This document shows positions 7,197-8,654 of a stretch of 8,654 nucleotides of DNA, piece after piece (within the stretch, counting starts at the first letter, position 1; each line of letters starts with the position of its first letter). The stretch lies in assembly GCA_002495735.1 (NCBI GenBank), contig DAGM01000058.1, positions 1 to 8,654 on the forward strand, written 5' to 3'. The notes beneath the pieces were generated by a model that saw only the letters and a program-made list of their open reading frames with translations, was not told the DNA's origin and did not search any database. The translations under genes and the position numbers were made by a program. The DNA is from Euryarchaeota archaeon UBA54 (GTDB lineage: Archaea; Thermoplasmatota; Poseidoniia; Poseidoniales; Thalassarchaeaceae).

Positions 7197-8072
7197 TCAT
7201 AGTGGAGCCGGCTCGGCCAGACCGGCGGCGATGAGATTGTCGGCAATCGGGGCCGGGCATGATTCCACATCACCAGCAGTCAGGGTAATTTCCGAACCGT
7301 TCTCGGTGATAATCGGCTCATCGAGATCCTGAAGGATGAGGATTCGGCGCAACCCACTCTCCTCTGGATCCGGCTCCGGGAGTGGGGCAGGAGAGGCTGC
7401 GCCGGTGGCGCGGTCGGGAAAGGCATCGATTTGACGGATCCTATCCTCCTCGTCGAATTCAGGATCCTGCCAATCGCTACTGTCCGGTGCGTTATCTACA
7501 GCGGGAGTCTGCTGAGGTACCGTCCCTTCCTGCTCGACAAACTCAGTCAGAGGTTCGTGCCCACCGACCTTTGGAAGACTTGGAATCTCTATGCTGGAGC
7601 CATGTAGTAGGGCGTTCCAGGAGACTTCGTGCTTGTACTTCTCCACGAGATGACCTATCCCAGAGTGGTAGGCCCTCTCGGAGGGATCATGTCTCTCCCA
7701 GTCAAGGCTCTGAAAACTCGCTGACATACTCATCGCATCGCCCTGTGGTGACTTCAGTAGGTTCGAGAGCACGGCGTGCTGAGTGAAGGCATTGAGGCGC
7801 AGGCGAGTCAGGTCACTGACGCAGGTCCGTATGGTACCGAGTCTGCGCGACTTGAGCTGGGCCTCGGCAGTCATGCCCCTGTCCCTGATGGTCTCGGCCA
7901 AATCGGCCTCCAAGTGTTGCAGGAGTTGACCGACGGAGGACCAGAATGCCGGGACTGGGAGATTGACCGGGATGGCTTGTGACTTCTGCTTGCGAGCGAG
8001 TTCAAAAAGCGACTTTTCAATCGAGAGCAACTGATACTTGTTGAGTCTAGATGCAGTACCTTCCTCGTCCAT
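7197..8072 (-). CDS. GINS complex subunit, Gins51 (Sld5/Psf1-like)
   Basis: This 291-aa protein is predicted to be a subunit of the archaeal GINS complex, which binds MCM and GAN/RecJ in the CMG-like replicative helicase. Residues about 1-150 are helical and fit the A domain (the YQLLSIEKSLFELARKQKSQ start, then an LRLNAFTQHA helix). Residues about 165-237 are an acidic, Pro/Ala-rich, probably disordered linker. The last about 54 residues (LRRILILQDLDEPIITENGS to LIAAGLAEPAPL) resemble the small beta-rich GINS B domain with its GD-V-x-x-x-P turn and terminal hydrophobic-Ala-Glu-Pro. The A-then-B order is that of Gins51 rather than Gins23. The linker is longer than in typical archaeal homologues. 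It is followed by pepC after 53 nt. The call rests on domain pattern without an alignment. Confidence 0.75.
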   Translation of the reverse strand: MDEEGTASRLNKYQLLSIEKSLFELARKQKSQAIPVNLPVPAFWSSVGQLLQHLEADLAETIRDRGMTAEAQLKSRRLGTIRTCVSDLTRLRLNAFTQHAVLSNLLKSPQGDAMSMSASFQSLDWERHDPSERAYHSGIGHLVEKYKHEVSWNALLHGSSIEIPSLPKVGGHEPLTEFVEQEGTVPQQTPAVDNAPDSSDWQDPEFDEEDRIRQIDAFPDRATGAASPAPLPEPDPEESGLRRILILQDLDEPIITENGSEITLTAGDVESCPAPIADNLIAAGLAEPAPL

Positions 8073-8104
8073 CAGAGCAACCCGTCACGAGTGGGACGCA
8101 GGGG

Positions 8105-8113
8105 ATTATTGAA
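8105..8113 (-). promoter_or_regulatory. Possible TATA element of the GINS gene
   Basis: TTCAATAAT on the minus strand is an AT-rich island in the otherwise GC-rich 112-nt gap (8073-8184) between the GINS start and the tRNA. It is centred about 37 nt from ATG 8072, predicting a leader of roughly 12 nt. No Shine-Dalgarno is evident before the ATG. The element is weak, and nothing else notable is seen in this gap. Confidence 0.3.
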
Positions 8114-8184
8114 CAATTCCTCGCTCTCCCCCGCAACAGCCCTTGAGGCGCGAGTATCAAGAGCCAAACTTCCCTAGCAGCGCC

Positions 8185-8269
8185 GCAGGTGTACCCGAGT
8201 GGTCAAAGGGGTCGGGCTCAAGATCCGATGCGTAGTGCTTCGCAGGTTCAAATCCTGCCACCTGCACCA
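8185..8269 (+). tRNA. tRNA-Leu (anticodon CAA)
   Basis: A complete class II tRNA is visible. The acceptor arms GCAGGTG (8185-8191) and CACCTGC (8259-8265) pair perfectly, followed by discriminator A8266 and an encoded CCA (8267-8269). The anticodon stem TCGGG/TCCGA encloses the loop CTCAAGA with anticodon CAA (8219-8221), which reads UUG. The T stem GCAGG/CCTGC encloses TTCAAAT. A 13-nt variable region (8229-8241) can form a short stem, as expected for leucine. There is no intron. The gene is convergent with the phosphatase gene, whose stop lies 8 nt away, and no T-run follows it. Confidence 0.96.
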
Positions 8270-8276
8270 CTAACGC

Positions 8277-8654
8277 TCACAGGATGTCTATCAGGGCCTT
8301 GAGAAGCTCAACCGAACCCTCGGTCCCACGGGCGTCGGTCAGTAGGTCAGCAGCATCGGCGACCCCCTCGTAGGCATCGTTGACAGCGACCGAGGAGCCG
8401 CACATCTCGAACATCGATACGTCGTTGGGCGCATCACCGCAGGCTAGCACATTCCGAGGGTCGATGCCGCGTTGTTCGAAGGCCACTCGTAGCCCTGAGG
8501 CCTTGTCGACTCCGGGGGCTGTGATGTGGATGGCGAATCCCGTCGAGACGACGATGAGGTCGGACCACTCGGTGTCTGCGAGAAGTTGACGCATCAGTTC
8601 TGCATCTTCCTTTTCGTACAGACACCACTCGGTTTCGCGCCAGCGATTCGATTC
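8277..8654 (-). CDS. HAD-superfamily phosphatase, phosphoglycolate-phosphatase-like (3' part)
   Basis: The last 125 residues of a gene that continues past the right edge are visible; the frame stays open to base 8654 (first residues ESNRWRETEW). The fragment carries the downstream half of a HAD hydrolase. Visible residue 51 is the motif III lysine in GVDKASGL, and visible residues 73-78 (GDAPND) are motif IV, whose acidic residues bind Mg2+. The GVDK-x-x-GL and GDAPNDVSMFE signatures with the SVAVNDAYEGVADAADLLTD end fit the Cof/HAD-IIB group that includes archaeal phosphoglycolate phosphatase (2-phosphoglycolate to glycolate plus phosphate). The catalytic aspartate of motif I and the cap domain lie outside the window, so the substrate is uncertain; a mannosyl-3-phosphoglycerate or sucrose-phosphate phosphatase relative is possible. 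An internal ATG at 8594 is not the true start. Confidence 0.85.
   Translation of the reverse strand, partial: ESNRWRETEWCLYEKEDAELMRQLLADTEWSDLIVVSTGFAIHITAPGVDKASGLRVAFEQRGIDPRNVLACGDAPNDVSMFEMCGSSVAVNDAYEGVADAADLLTDARGTEGSVELLKALIDIL

Noticed and set aside
7382..7786. 134-aa plus-strand frame rich in Arg and Ser
   Set aside because: Antisense to the GINS gene; composition typical of a GC-rich shadow frame.
8143..8162. CTTGA ... TCAAG inverted repeat upstream of the tRNA
   Set aside because: Only 5-bp arms with a 10-nt spacer, expected by chance.

Overview
The window reads as chromosomal sequence of a euryarchaeon, most likely a marine Poseidoniia-type lineage (Marine Group II/III). It pairs archaeal information-processing genes (family B DNA polymerase, GINS, EF-1A, uS10) with an acidic PKD-domain lipoprotein. 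Codon use is moderately GC-rich, one TATA-box promoter is clear, and a class II tRNA-Leu carries an encoded CCA end. The lineage assignment is inference from gene content and style; no search was run.

Layout, left to right. Bases 1-140 (minus) hold the start of a leftward gene cut by the window edge and apparently broken by a one-base frameshift. Divergent from it is an 872-aa family B DNA polymerase (184-2802) with intact proofreading and polymerase motifs, no intein and a C-terminal PCNA-binding-like peptide. Next is a 396-aa PKD-repeat lipoprotein (2890-4080), preceded by a tight inverted repeat. EF-1A (4188-5477) has its own TATA box and ribosome-binding site, and uS10 follows 19 nt later (5497-5826). 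The uS10 stop codon overlaps by 9 bp the end of a convergent gene for a C1B cysteine peptidase (bleomycin hydrolase/PepC type, 5818-7143). Upstream of that peptidase on the same strand is a Gins51-like replication factor (7197-8072). A tRNA-Leu(CAA) lies on the plus strand (8185-8269). It converges on the 3' part of a HAD-family phosphatase gene, probably phosphoglycolate-phosphatase-like, which runs off the right edge.

Functionally, PolB and GINS both belong to the replisome but sit in separate transcription units. EF-1A and uS10 are the tail of the classical archaeal str-type cluster, here without rps12, rps7 and fusA directly upstream. The lipoprotein is probably an extracytoplasmic surface protein, and the C1B peptidase a cytoplasmic aminopeptidase, perhaps of bacterial origin.

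I see no CRISPR array, transposon, phage module or defence system, and nothing that amounts to a new multi-gene system. The least ordinary signals are a perfect 9-bp dyad between a TATA-like box and the start codon of the peptidase gene (it also buries a Shine-Dalgarno sequence), a similar short dyad before the lipoprotein start, and the broken gene at the left edge.
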